Both the position numbers and the translations under genes were made by a program. The notes beneath the pieces were generated by a model, which worked only from the letters and a program-made list of their open reading frames with translations, was not told where the DNA came from and searched no databases. Positions 50,868-59,390 of a DNA stretch of 64,000 bases are shown piece after piece. This DNA comes from Streptomyces sp. NBC_01341 (lineage in GTDB: Bacteria > Actinomycetota > Actinomycetes > Streptomycetales > Streptomycetaceae), in the NCBI RefSeq assembly GCF_035946055.1, contig NZ_CP108364.1:5270001-5334000 (forward strand). The letters run 5' to 3'. The number at the start of each line of letters is the position of its first letter. Positions within the stretch are counted from its first letter, which is position 1.

Positions 50868-51890
50868 ATGGTGCAGGGGTACAAGGCGGACACCGAGAGC
50901 ACCGGCGCGGATTCGCAGCCGGTTTCCCGTTTCGGGGCCCTGCGCCGCAGACTCGCCTCCGACCGGGGCATCTGGCGGCGCGGCATCATTCTCGCGCTCT
51001 GCTCGGTCCTCCTGACCCTCCTGATGGTCCTGCACGCCGACGTCCCCAACACCATCGGCAACCTGGGCAGCCTCATCGAGACGTTCCTGCCCTGGTTCGG
51101 CCTCATGATGCCGGTGCTGCTGGTACTCGGCCTGCTCCGGCGCTCGGCGACGGCGGTGATCGCCCTGGTCCTGCCGGCCGCGGTCTGGCTCAATCTCTTC
51201 GGCGGCCTGCTGTTCAGTGACAAGTCGGGCACCGGTGGCGACCTCACCGTCGCGACGCACAACGTCAACGCGGGCAATCCCGATCCCGCGGGAACCGCCC
51301 GGCAGGTCGCCGGCTCGGGTGCGGACGTCGTCGCCCTGCAGGAACTGCCCACCGGCAAGGTGTCGGCCTACGAGGACGCGCTCGCCGAGCGCTACCCGCA
51401 CCACTCCGTGCAGGGCACCGTCGGGCTGTGGAGCAAGTACCCCGTGTCTGACTCCAGGCCCGTCGACATCAAGCTGGGGTGGACCCGCGCCATGCGCGCC
51501 ACGGTCACCACCCCCGAAGGCCCGGTGAAGGTGTACGTCGCCCACCTGCCGTCCGTCCGGGTCAAGCTGAACGCGGGCTTCACGGCCAGCCAGCGCGACA
51601 ACAGCGCGGACGCGCTCGGCGAGGCGATCGCCCACGAACCGGTGGAACGGGTCGTCCTGCTCGGTGACCTGAACGGCACGATGAACGACCGCTCGCTGCA
51701 CGCGGTCACCTCCCAGATGCGCTCCACCCAGGGCGCCGCCGGTGACGGCTTCGGCTTCAGCTGGCCGGCGTCCTTCCCGATGGCGCGGATCGACCAGATC
51801 ATGGTCAGGGGCGTCGAACCCCTCGCCTCCTGGACCCTTCCCGCCACCGACAGCGACCACCTCCCGATCGCCGCCCGCATCGAACTGTGA
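50868..51890 (+). CDS. Membrane-anchored endonuclease/exonuclease/phosphatase (EEP) family protein
   Basis: 340 residues. Three hydrophobic helices at about 40-115 place the C-terminal EEP domain (about 125-340) outside the cell. Catalytic-fold motifs are intact: ATHNVNAG, VVALQELP, LLGDLNGTMND, and TDSDHLPIAARI at the end. EEP proteins act as Mg2+-dependent nucleases or lipid/sugar phosphodiesterases; the N-terminal YdcF/VanZ-like membrane part is seen in many actinobacterial exported homologues. ATG at 50868 is preferred over GTG at 50853 because of ribosome-site spacing. No obvious operon partner. Confidence 0.88.
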   Translation: MVQGYKADTESTGADSQPVSRFGALRRRLASDRGIWRRGIILALCSVLLTLLMVLHADVPNTIGNLGSLIETFLPWFGLMMPVLLVLGLLRRSATAVIALVLPAAVWLNLFGGLLFSDKSGTGGDLTVATHNVNAGNPDPAGTARQVAGSGADVVALQELPTGKVSAYEDALAERYPHHSVQGTVGLWSKYPVSDSRPVDIKLGWTRAMRATVTTPEGPVKVYVAHLPSVRVKLNAGFTASQRDNSADALGEAIAHEPVERVVLLGDLNGTMNDRSLHAVTSQMRSTQGAAGDGFGFSWPASFPMARIDQIMVRGVEPLASWTLPATDSDHLPIAARIEL

Positions 51891-52237
51891 GTGCCGCGCC
51901 CTGACGGCGGGTCGGCTTCCGCGCCCGCCCGGTGAGCGCACCGGCCGACACCCCGGCTCCCGGCCGTCCTCGCCCTGGGAGAACGGGAGTTCACGCCGTC
52001 CGGCACACCCCCCGCGGCCGGCCGTCGTCCGGGTTCGGCCGTGCGCGGCACCGCCGAGTGATGCCCACATCACACCTCGGCGCAACGGCTCGTTCACCTC
52101 CGGGCACAAAACGTCTGAGAGACTTTGTTCCGACGGGATACATAATCCGTCCCGGCAACGAAGCCGACGCTCCCGCCAGCACGCCGTCGCCTCCCGCCCT
52201 CCACGGGCCGGGTGGCCACCCCCGAAAGGTCTCCACC
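51891..52237. other. 347-base gene-free interval upstream of an MFS gene
   Basis: No gene is evident between the EEP gene and the MFS gene at 52238. The downstream part has an A/T-rich promoter-like patch (GAGACTTTGTTCC... ACATAATCC, about 52119-52150) with an imperfect repeat ACGGGAT/ATCCGT, consistent with the MFS promoter and a possible regulator site. Confidence 0.5.
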
Positions 52238-53470
52238 ATGCCCCTGGCCCTGCTCGCCCTCGCTGTGAGCGCCTTCGGCATCGGCACCACCGAGTTCGTG
52301 ATGATGGGCCTGCTGCCCAACGTCGCGGACGATCTGGGAACGTCCGTCCCCACCGCCGGTTATCTCGTCTCGGCGTACGCGATCGGCGTCGTCCTCGGTG
52401 CCCCCCTCCTCACCGGTCTCGGCTCGCGGATCCCGCGCAAGCGGATGCTCCTGCTGCTGATGGCCGTCTTCACCGTCGGCAACGCCGCCTCCGCCTTCGC
52501 ACCCGGCTTCGGGTGGCTCATGGCCGGCCGCTTCCTGGCAGGGCTGCCGCACGGGGCCTTCTTCGGCGTCGGTGCCGTCGTCGCCGCCCGCCTCGTGCCG
52601 GACGGGCGGCAGGCACGCGCCGTCGCCACGATGTTCCTCGGGCTCACCGTCGCCAACATCATCGGTGTGCCGGCGGCGACGCTGCTCGGACAGCACCTCG
52701 GCTGGCGCGCCACCTTCCTGGTGGTCGCGGTCATCGGCCTCGTCGCCATGGCGGCCCTCGCCCGTCTCGTCCCGCAGATCCCCGTCGAGGCGCATCAGAA
52801 CGTCCGCCGCGAGCTCAGTGCCCTGGGCAACCGGCAGGTGCTGCTCGGCCTGCTCACCGCCGTCCTCGGCTTCGCGGGTGTCTTCGCCGTGTACTCCTAC
52901 CTCTCCTCCATGACGACCGAGGCGATGGGCTTCGGCGAGTCCTCGGTCACGCTGGTGCTCGCGCTCTTCGGCATCGGGATGACCCTGGGCGCCCTCGCGG
53001 CCGGACCGCTGACCGACAGGGCGCTGCGGCCCACCCTCTACGGCTCGCTGGCGGCCCTCGCCGTCGTCCTCGTCGTCTTCCCCTTCGCGGCCCACGTGCA
53101 GTGGGCGGCGCTGGTCATGGTGGTCCTGCTCGGCGGCATCGGCTTCATGACCACCACGCCGCTGCAGATGCTCGTGATGAACAAGGCCAAGGACGCGCCC
53201 ACGCTCGCCTCCGCCTCCAACCACTCGGCCTTCAACCTCGCCAACGCGGGCGGGGCCTGGCTCGGCGGTGTGGCCATCGCGGCGGGCTGGGGCTGGACGT
53301 CCCCGGCCTTCGTCGGCGCCGTCCTGGCGGTCGCCGGCCTGGGGGTCGCGGCCACGGCCGGCTTCCTGGACCGCACACCCGGCGCGTCCCGTGTGGTCGC
53401 CTCCGGTGCCTTCGCCGGGGAGGCGGGGAAGACCGCGGTGCGCGAGCAGGCCGGCTCCTCCGGGTCCTGA
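52238..53470 (+). CDS. AraJ/chloramphenicol-resistance-type MFS transporter
   Basis: 410 residues with about 12 helices. Start helix ALLALAVSAFGIGTTEFVMMGLLPNVADDLG is diagnostic for the AraJ/Cml/arabinose-polymer exporter group; later loops PRKRMLLLLM and LPHGAFFGVGAVVAARL fit DHA1. ATG at 52238 gives this helix at residue 3. Predicted sugar or drug exporter. A strong hairpin follows. No regulator gene is adjacent. Confidence 0.9.
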   Translation: MPLALLALAVSAFGIGTTEFVMMGLLPNVADDLGTSVPTAGYLVSAYAIGVVLGAPLLTGLGSRIPRKRMLLLLMAVFTVGNAASAFAPGFGWLMAGRFLAGLPHGAFFGVGAVVAARLVPDGRQARAVATMFLGLTVANIIGVPAATLLGQHLGWRATFLVVAVIGLVAMAALARLVPQIPVEAHQNVRRELSALGNRQVLLGLLTAVLGFAGVFAVYSYLSSMTTEAMGFGESSVTLVLALFGIGMTLGALAAGPLTDRALRPTLYGSLAALAVVLVVFPFAAHVQWAALVMVVLLGGIGFMTTTPLQMLVMNKAKDAPTLASASNHSAFNLANAGGAWLGGVAIAAGWGWTSPAFVGAVLAVAGLGVAATAGFLDRTPGASRVVASGAFAGEAGKTAVREQAGSSGS

Positions 53471-53519
53471 GAGCCTGCCGGGTGACCTCTGATCGGGCGG
53501 TCACGCCGACAGGCTCTCA
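53468..53519. terminator. Hairpin downstream of the MFS gene
   Basis: TGAGAGCCTG (53468-53477) pairs with CAGGCTCTCA (53510-53519), with further inner pairing of GTGAC with GTCAC. It starts at the MFS stop codon and precedes the convergent nadE gene, so it is probably bidirectional. Confidence 0.7.
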
Positions 53520-53592
53520 CGCGTCGCCACGTGTGGGCGCCCCTGTGCTGTCCGGCCCTCGGGGCCGATCGGGACCGAGGGCGGCCGCCGCG

Positions 53593-55347
53593 TCAGACCG
53601 ACTCGCGCCACTGGTTGGTGATCGGGAGCCTGCGGTCCTTGCCGAAGCCCTTCGGTGAGATCTTCGTGCCCGGCGGGTACTGACGGCGCTTGTACTCGGC
53701 CGTGTCCACCATGCGCAGCGTCCTCGTCACCAGGGCGTCGTCGAAGCCGGCCGCCACGATCGCGTCCCTGCCCTGGTCCCGGTCGACGTACATCTCCAGG
53801 ATCCGGTCCAGCACGTCGTAGTCGGGCAGCGAGTCCGTGTCCACCTGGCCCGGGCGCAGTTCGGCGCTCGGCGGCTTGGTGATCGAGGCCTCCGGGATCG
53901 GCGGGACCTGTCCGCGTTCCTCGGCGGCCCGGTTGCGCCACCGGGCCAGGCGGAAGACCGACGTCTTGTACACGTCCTTGATCGGCCCGTAGGCGCCGAC
54001 CGAGTCCCCGTACAGGGTGGAGTAACCCACCGCCAGCTCGGACTTGTTGCCCGGGGCCAGCACGATGTGGCCCTCCTGGTTCGACAGGGCCATCAGCATC
54101 GTGCCGCGCAGCCGGGACTGCAGGTTCTCCTCGGCCAGCCCGGTGAGCGCCAGCGAGCCCATGTACGCGTCGAACATCGGCTCGATCGGGACGGTGCGGA
54201 AGTTCAGCCCCGTGCGCCGGGCCAGTTCGGCGGCGTCGCCCTTGGAGTGCTCCGAGGAGTACTTCGACGGCATCGAGACGCCGTACACGTGCGCGGCGCC
54301 CAGCGCGTCGCAGGCGATGGCCGCGACCAGTGCCGAGTCGATGCCGCCGGAGAGCCCGATCAGCACACTGCTGAAACCGTTCTTCGCGGCGTACGCGCGC
54401 AGCCCCACCACCAGGGCCGAGTAGAGCTCCTCGTCGTCGTCCAGCCGCTCCGCGCGGCCGCCCGTCAGCTCGGGCTCGTAGGCGGGGAGCGGATCCTCGC
54501 TCAGCACCACGTGGTCGATCCGCAGCCCGTCGTCGACGCTCCCCGACGGCGCCACGGCCGACGCGGCGGGCAGATCCAGGTCCAGGATCACGCTTCCCTC
54601 GGCGAACTGGGGCGCGCGGGCGATGACTTCACCATCCTTGTCGACCACGATCGAGTCGCCGTCGAAGACAAGCTCGTCCTGACCGCCGATCATCGCGAGG
54701 TACGCCGTCGTGCAGCCCGCCTCCCGGGCGCGCCTGCGGACCAGTTCGAGCCGCGTGTCGTCCTTGTCCCGCTCGTACGGTGAGGCGTTGACGGACAGCA
54801 GCAGCCCGGCACCGGCCGCGCGTGCGGCCGGGACGCGCCCGCCGTTCTGCCAGAGGTCCTCGCAGATCGCCAGGGCCACGTCGATGCCGTGGACCCGTAC
54901 GACGGGCATCGAGTCGCCGGGCACGAAGTACCGGAACTCGTCGAACACGCCGTAGTTGGGGAGGTGGTGCTTGGCGAAGTTCAGCGCGACCCTGCCGCGG
55001 TGCAGCACCGCGGCGGCGTTGCGCGGGGACCCCGCGGGCTGCCCGTACCGCGCGGCGGTGTGCTCCGAGCGGTCCAGGTAGCCGACGACGACCGGCAGTT
55101 CGCCGAAGCCCTCGCCGGCGAGGCGGGAGGCCAGCGCGCGCAGCGCCTCCCGCGACGCCTCGACGAAGGACGAGCGCAGGGCCAGGTCCTCGACGGGGTA
55201 GCCGGTCAGCGCCATCTCGGGGAACGCCACGAGGTGGGCGCCCTGCTCGGCGGCGTGCCGGGTCCAGTGGACGATCGACTCGGAGTTGCCGGAGATGTCA
55301 CCGACGGTCGCGTCGATCTGGTTCAGTGCGAGACGTAGTTGAGGCAC
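53593..55347 (-). CDS. nadE: Glutamine-hydrolysing NAD+ synthetase
   Basis: 584 residues. N-terminal nitrilase/glutaminase domain (about 1-270) with the Glu-Lys-Cys triad in FPEMALTGYP, NFAKHHLPNYG and LAICEDLWQ; C-terminal synthetase domain (about 300-584) with the ATP-pyrophosphatase P-loop LSGGIDSALVAA and the NaAD-binding VYGVSMPSKYSSEHS. It amidates nicotinic acid adenine dinucleotide to NAD+ using ammonia from glutamine. GTG start ending at 55347. Transcribed alone. Confidence 0.95.
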   Translation of the reverse strand: MPQLRLALNQIDATVGDISGNSESIVHWTRHAAEQGAHLVAFPEMALTGYPVEDLALRSSFVEASREALRALASRLAGEGFGELPVVVGYLDRSEHTAARYGQPAGSPRNAAAVLHRGRVALNFAKHHLPNYGVFDEFRYFVPGDSMPVVRVHGIDVALAICEDLWQNGGRVPAARAAGAGLLLSVNASPYERDKDDTRLELVRRRAREAGCTTAYLAMIGGQDELVFDGDSIVVDKDGEVIARAPQFAEGSVILDLDLPAASAVAPSGSVDDGLRIDHVVLSEDPLPAYEPELTGGRAERLDDDEELYSALVVGLRAYAAKNGFSSVLIGLSGGIDSALVAAIACDALGAAHVYGVSMPSKYSSEHSKGDAAELARRTGLNFRTVPIEPMFDAYMGSLALTGLAEENLQSRLRGTMLMALSNQEGHIVLAPGNKSELAVGYSTLYGDSVGAYGPIKDVYKTSVFRLARWRNRAAEERGQVPPIPEASITKPPSAELRPGQVDTDSLPDYDVLDRILEMYVDRDQGRDAIVAAGFDDALVTRTLRMVDTAEYKRRQYPPGTKISPKGFGKDRRLPITNQWRESV

Positions 55348-55440
55348 GGAACCAGTGTAATCGTCTGACTGACGCGATGTCCTGGCGAGCCGCCGTCCGC
55401 CCGCCCTGTGCCGCGCGCGGCGGGCGCCGTCACGCGGGGC

Positions 55441-57009
55441 TCAGCGGAGGTAGCCGAGCACCGTCATCATGCCCGCCTCCGCGTGGTACACGTTGTGGCA
55501 GTGCAGCATCCACAGGCCGGGGTTGTCGGCGTCCAGGTCCACCGTCAGCGACCGGCCGGGGAGGACCGCCGCGGTGTCCTTGCGAGCGCCGAGGGCCGTA
55601 CCCGCCAGCGCGAACGTGTGGCCGTGCAGATGGATCGGGTGCCACATCGAGGTGCGGTTGGTGAAGACCAGCCGCACGCGCTCCCCGGCCTTGACGGGCT
55701 GCCGCACGGCCGGGGAGTAGGGCTTGCCGTCGAAGCCCCAGTCGTACGCGTCCATGGAGCCCGTCAGCGTCATGCGCACGGTCCGGTCGGGTTCGCGGGC
55801 CGCCAGGGCCACCGACTCGTCCGCGACCAGCCGGTCGGCGGTGACGAGCTCGCCGTCCAGCTCGGAGGGCCGGGCGTCGGCGGGCGGGAGGTCTCCCGAC
55901 GCCGTCCTCAGCACGGCCAGCGCCTGCGCGTCCTTGCCCTCGGCGAGCGCGGTGAGCGGGAACACCCCGTCCCCGGCCGTGACCAGCACGTCGTACCGCT
56001 CGCCCATCGCCAGCAGCAGGGTGTCGGTCTCGGTGTGCCGCACGGGGTAGCCGTCCGTGTGCGTCACGGTCATCCGGTGGCCGCCGAGCGCCAGCCGGAA
56101 CGCCGTGTCCCCGCCGGCGTTGATGACGCGCAGCCGGATGCGGTCCCCGGGCTTGGCCTCGAAGACCGAAGGGTCGCTCGCCCTGCGTCCGTTGACGAGG
56201 TAGTGCGGGTACGCGACGTCGCCGGCGTGCCCGCCGAGCAGATCGCTGCTCGCGCCCACCATGAGCCGTGAGGGGGCGTCGCCGTCGGCGGCCGCCCTGT
56301 GCCGACGGCCCGACTTCGTCGTGTGGCCCGCGGCGTCGTGGCTGCTGCCCCGGCCCTTGGTCAGCTCGTCGAGGACCGCGTCGGGGGTGGAACCCTCCAC
56401 CCCGTCGAGCCAGTCGTCGAGGACGACAACCCACTCCTTGTCGTAGGCGAGCGGTTCCTTCGGGTCCTCGACGATCAGGGGTGCGTACAGCCCGCGGTCG
56501 AGCTGGACGCCCGAGTGCGGGTGGATCCAGTGCGTACCCGGGTGGGAGACCGCGAAGCGGTAGGTGAACTCGGTGCCGGGCTCGATCGCCTTCTGGGTCA
56601 GGCCGGGGACGCCGTCCATGTCGTTGCGCAGCGCGAGACCGTGCCAGTGCATCGAGGTCGACTGCGTCAGCTGGTTGGCGAGGGTGAGTTCGAGGTGGTC
56701 GCCCGCGGTGACCCGGACGGCCTGGCCGGGCAGCCGGTCGCCGTAGGACCAGGTGGGGACGGTGAGGCCGTCGCCCAGCTCCAGGCTGGAGGCGGTGGCG
56801 GTGAGCGAGACCTTCCGCAGTGGGCCGGTGCCCCGCTTGGCCTCGGCGTCCGCGACCTCCGGGCCGTCGGGGGCGACGTAGGTGTCGGCGGCCCGCGCGG
56901 GCGCGGTGGTGCGGCGCGGGGCGGCGTAGGACCGGGTGGCGAGGGCTGCCGTGCCCGCCAGGGCGAGGCTGGAGCCGAGTACGGTGCGGCGACTGGGCAT
57001 TTCAGACAT
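55441..57009 (-). CDS. Tat-exported multicopper oxidase (laccase-like), CsoR-controlled
   Basis: 522 residues from the chosen ATG ending at 57009. A GTG three codons upstream and an ATG three codons downstream are also possible. Tat signal SRRTVLGSSLALAGTAALA. Three cupredoxin domains with all copper-ligand motifs: HWHGLAL, HWIHPHSG, HPIHLHGHTF and HCHNVYHAEAGM, supplying the type 1 and trinuclear copper sites. A His-rich hydrophilic insert of about 35 residues (after LDELTKGRGSSHDAAGH) lies between domains 1 and 2. Likely detoxifies Cu+ or oxidises phenols outside the cell. A CsoR-like site abuts the start. Confidence 0.93.
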   Translation of the reverse strand: MSEMPSRRTVLGSSLALAGTAALATRSYAAPRRTTAPARAADTYVAPDGPEVADAEAKRGTGPLRKVSLTATASSLELGDGLTVPTWSYGDRLPGQAVRVTAGDHLELTLANQLTQSTSMHWHGLALRNDMDGVPGLTQKAIEPGTEFTYRFAVSHPGTHWIHPHSGVQLDRGLYAPLIVEDPKEPLAYDKEWVVVLDDWLDGVEGSTPDAVLDELTKGRGSSHDAAGHTTKSGRRHRAAADGDAPSRLMVGASSDLLGGHAGDVAYPHYLVNGRRASDPSVFEAKPGDRIRLRVINAGGDTAFRLALGGHRMTVTHTDGYPVRHTETDTLLLAMGERYDVLVTAGDGVFPLTALAEGKDAQALAVLRTASGDLPPADARPSELDGELVTADRLVADESVALAAREPDRTVRMTLTGSMDAYDWGFDGKPYSPAVRQPVKAGERVRLVFTNRTSMWHPIHLHGHTFALAGTALGARKDTAAVLPGRSLTVDLDADNPGLWMLHCHNVYHAEAGMMTVLGYLR

Positions 57010-57019
57010 ATTGCGCACC

Positions 57020-57036
57020 GTACCCCCGTCGGGTAT
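57020..57036. promoter_or_regulatory. CsoR-like copper-repressor operator overlapping the MCO promoter
   Basis: On the minus strand ATACCCGACGGGGGTAC: TACCC and GGGTA arms around five bases, as in actinobacterial CsoR operators. It lies 11 bases before the multicopper-oxidase start, and the flanking TATACC may be the -10 element. Predicts copper-inducible expression. Confidence 0.7.
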
Positions 57037-57115
57037 AGGGACGGCGCCCCGACACCCGAGCGGCCCGGGACCCCTCGCGGAGGGCGGGGGAACCGGGCCG
57101 GGACGCGACGGGAAC

Positions 57116-57541
57116 TCAGGAGCCGGCGTAGACCTTCTCGGCCCAGCCGGCGATCTGCTCGTCGGAGAGGTGCCGGGCCAGATCGGCCTCGCTGATCATC
57201 CCGATGAGCTTCTTGCCCTCGATGACCGGGAGGCGGCGGATGCGGTGGCTCTGCATCTCGTCGAGCACGGCGTCGACACCGGCGCCCGCGTCGATCCAGC
57301 GGGGCGTGCCGTCGCAGAGTTCGGCCGCCGTCACCTCCGCCGGGTCGTGCCCCGACGCCACGCACTTCGTCACGATGTCGCGGTCGGTGATGATCCCGAC
57401 CATCCTGTCCTGCTCGCCGTTGGCCGAGACGGGAAGCGCGCCCACGTCGTGGTCGCGCATCATCTGCGCCGCGCGGTCCAGCGTCTCGTGGGCGGGGATC
57501 CAGTGGGTCCCGCTGCTCATGATGTCCTTGGCGGTGGTCAT
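57116..57541 (-). CDS. Tandem CBS-domain protein (Hrp1-like)
   Basis: 141 residues consisting of two CBS domains: MTTAKDIMSSGTHWIPAHET through GIITDRDIVTKCV (about 1-70), and AELCDGTPRWIDAGAGVDAV through MISEADLARHL (about 75-130). Such pairs bind adenine nucleotides; stand-alone relatives such as mycobacterial Hrp1 respond to stress. GGAGGAA lies 6 bases before the ATG. Located between the multicopper oxidase and the DUF305 gene; a 7-bp hairpin CCACCAC-CATT-GTGGTGG lies upstream (57586-57603). Confidence 0.9.
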   Translation of the reverse strand: MTTAKDIMSSGTHWIPAHETLDRAAQMMRDHDVGALPVSANGEQDRMVGIITDRDIVTKCVASGHDPAEVTAAELCDGTPRWIDAGAGVDAVLDEMQSHRIRRLPVIEGKKLIGMISEADLARHLSDEQIAGWAEKVYAGS

Positions 57542-57748
57542 GTGATTCCTCCCGCGTGCCGGTGGGCATGCCGTACGACCCCGAGCCACCACCATTGTGG
57601 TGGGCCCGCCCGGCGCACGCGACCGCTGGCGGATCACCCGGCCGGGTGTACGCCACGGACGTGTACGGCCCTGGAGCGCGTCCTGGGCCGCGGACGTCCC
57701 GGCCCTTCCCGGGGACGCGGCCGTGGGTCCGGGGTGCACCCCCACGCA

Positions 57749-58474
57749 TCACGTGCGGGGCGCGGCCCCTCGCTCCTCGAGCATGTCCGCCATCAGATCG
57801 AGTTCGGACCGCTGAGCCTCCACCATGCCCCGGGCGAGCCGCTTCTCCGCCGGAACCGTGCACCGGTCGGCACAGCCCTCGGCCATGGCCACGCCCCCCT
57901 TGTGGTGGTCGGTCATCAACTGCAGGAACAGGATCTCGGCCCTCCGGCCGCCGGTCTCACCCAGCTGCTTCAGCTCGGTCCTTGTGGCCATCCCGGGCAT
58001 CAGGGCCCCGTCGCGTTCCGTGCCGACGGCAGCCTGCGTGTCCGCCGTGCCGTGCGTGCCCGCCCCGCCGTGGCCGCCGCCACCGTGCCCGGCGCCGTCG
58101 TGGCCGCCGGACATCCAGGCCATCGGGGCCGCGCCGTCCGGGGCAGTCTTGGGAAGCTCCCACAGGTCCAGCCAGCCCAGCAGCATGCCCCGCTGATTGG
58201 CCTGCGTGTTGGCGATGTCGTACGCGAGACGCCGTACGTCCTCGTCACCGGTCATGTCCCGGACGATGAAGGACATCTCCACGGCCTGCTGGTGGTGGAC
58301 GGCCATGTCCCGGGCGAAGCCCGCGTCCGCCGAGTCCGCGGCGGGCGTACGGGACGAGGGCGCCGACCCGTCGCCCCGTGCGGAGGCGACCGTCGCCGCT
58401 CCGGCGAACAGCAGGGCGAGGCCCACGGCGGAACCCGCCGCCCACCGGACACGACGGGTGAGCGAGGGGCTCAC
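57749..58474 (-). CDS. DUF305 family exported protein (copper-binding CopM-like)
   Basis: 241 residues. An N-terminal signal/anchor helix (VGLALLFAGAATVASA) precedes two DUF305 four-helix repeats with MAVHHQQAVEM and MTDHHKGGVAMAEG. A Gly/His-rich linker (GHDGAGHGGGGHGGAGTHG) could bind metal. DUF305 proteins include the copper chaperone CopM. GTG ending at 58474 overlaps the stop of the upstream DUF3105 gene (GTGA), so the pair is translationally coupled. Neighbours are copper-related. Confidence 0.88.
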   Translation of the reverse strand: MSPSLTRRVRWAAGSAVGLALLFAGAATVASARGDGSAPSSRTPAADSADAGFARDMAVHHQQAVEMSFIVRDMTGDEDVRRLAYDIANTQANQRGMLLGWLDLWELPKTAPDGAAPMAWMSGGHDGAGHGGGGHGGAGTHGTADTQAAVGTERDGALMPGMATRTELKQLGETGGRRAEILFLQLMTDHHKGGVAMAEGCADRCTVPAEKRLARGMVEAQRSELDLMADMLEERGAAPRT

Positions 58475-59145
58475 CCGTCGACCCCGCCGGTGCAGGGAGC
58501 TCCAGGCTCAGGTGTCTGGGCGCCCTGGACGTACTTCGCGAAGAACCGTGCCACCCGGGGGTCGTCCGCGCTGTCCACCGTGACCTGCTTGCCCCAGGCG
58601 CTGAGCATGATCGCCCCCGCCTGTCCCTCGTACGGGGACATCAGGGAGTAGGGGGTGCTCCTGACACGCGACGCGAGCTTGCCGACGTCGTCGCCGGACG
58701 CCTTGTCGGTGTGCGTCACCCAGACCGCACCGTGCTCCAGCGCGTGCACGGCGTTGACGTCCGGGACGGCCTTTTCGTATACGACGCCGTCGCAGTTCAG
58801 CCAGGCCGGGCTGTGGTCCCCGCCGACGGGCGGCTCCATCGGGTACGTCACCTCGGTCGTCACGTGGTTGCGGGTCAGCTTCTTCGCGTCCCACGTCTTC
58901 TCGCCCGCGATCGGCTCGGCGGCGAGGTCCTTCCCGTCCTGCTCGGTCTGCTTGGAGTCCTGGGCCCGGCTCTCCCCGTTCCGCTCCTTCGCCTCCGACT
59001 TCTCCAGCACCATGTACGACCCGAAACCGACCAGACCTGCCACGACCACGGCACTCACGCCTATGGCGAAGACCCTCTTGCGGCGGTCACGCGCACGGTC
59101 GGCACTGCGCATCTGCTCCATGCGGGTCCTGCGGTCGAAGCTCAT
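58471..59145 (-). CDS. DUF3105 family membrane-anchored protein
   Basis: 224 residues with one transmembrane helix at about 27-47 (VFAIGVSAVVVAGLVGFGSY), then a charged linker and the DUF3105 domain: TYPMEPPVGGDHSPAWLNCD, VHALEHGAVWVTH and GAIMLSAWGKQV. The conserved His/Cys set suggests a metal-binding extracytoplasmic domain. The ATG ending at 59145 is preceded by AAGGA at 9 bases. First gene of a two-gene operon with the DUF305 gene, divergent from glnA2. Confidence 0.88.
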   Translation of the reverse strand: MSFDRRTRMEQMRSADRARDRRKRVFAIGVSAVVVAGLVGFGSYMVLEKSEAKERNGESRAQDSKQTEQDGKDLAAEPIAGEKTWDAKKLTRNHVTTEVTYPMEPPVGGDHSPAWLNCDGVVYEKAVPDVNAVHALEHGAVWVTHTDKASGDDVGKLASRVRSTPYSLMSPYEGQAGAIMLSAWGKQVTVDSADDPRVARFFAKYVQGAQTPEPGAPCTGGVDG

Positions 59146-59298
59146 GTCGTCGGGTCCTTCTGCCAAGGGGTCGGGAGGGACGGGTGGCCGAGCGGGGAAT
59201 CCGGTGCGCGCGGGGCCGCGGGGAGACCCTCCGGGCCCTTGCACACCATGGGCGCCGATCGTAGTGGGTGGTCGCGTGCTCTCTCTCACACCGTGTGC

Positions 59299-59314
59299 GT
59301 AATGTGGGTGAAAT
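59299..59314. promoter_or_regulatory. Weak GlnR-box-like sequence before glnA2
   Basis: GTAAT-GTGGGT-GAAAT matches the GTnAC-n6-GAAAC GlnR pattern at four of five positions in each half. It lies about 80 bases upstream of the glnA2 ATG. A single imperfect box is weak evidence. Confidence 0.3.
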
Positions 59315-59390
59315 CCGGGGTCGTGATACTGAGGTGTCCCCCTACCCCCGGCGGTGGTGAACGGACCGTCTGAACTGCAAGGATGTGGCT

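Noticed and set aside
57586..57603. CCACCAC-CATT-GTGGTGG as a copper operator
   Set aside because: The stem lacks the TACCC/GGGTA arms of CsoR sites. It is kept only as a small hairpin upstream of the CBS-protein gene.
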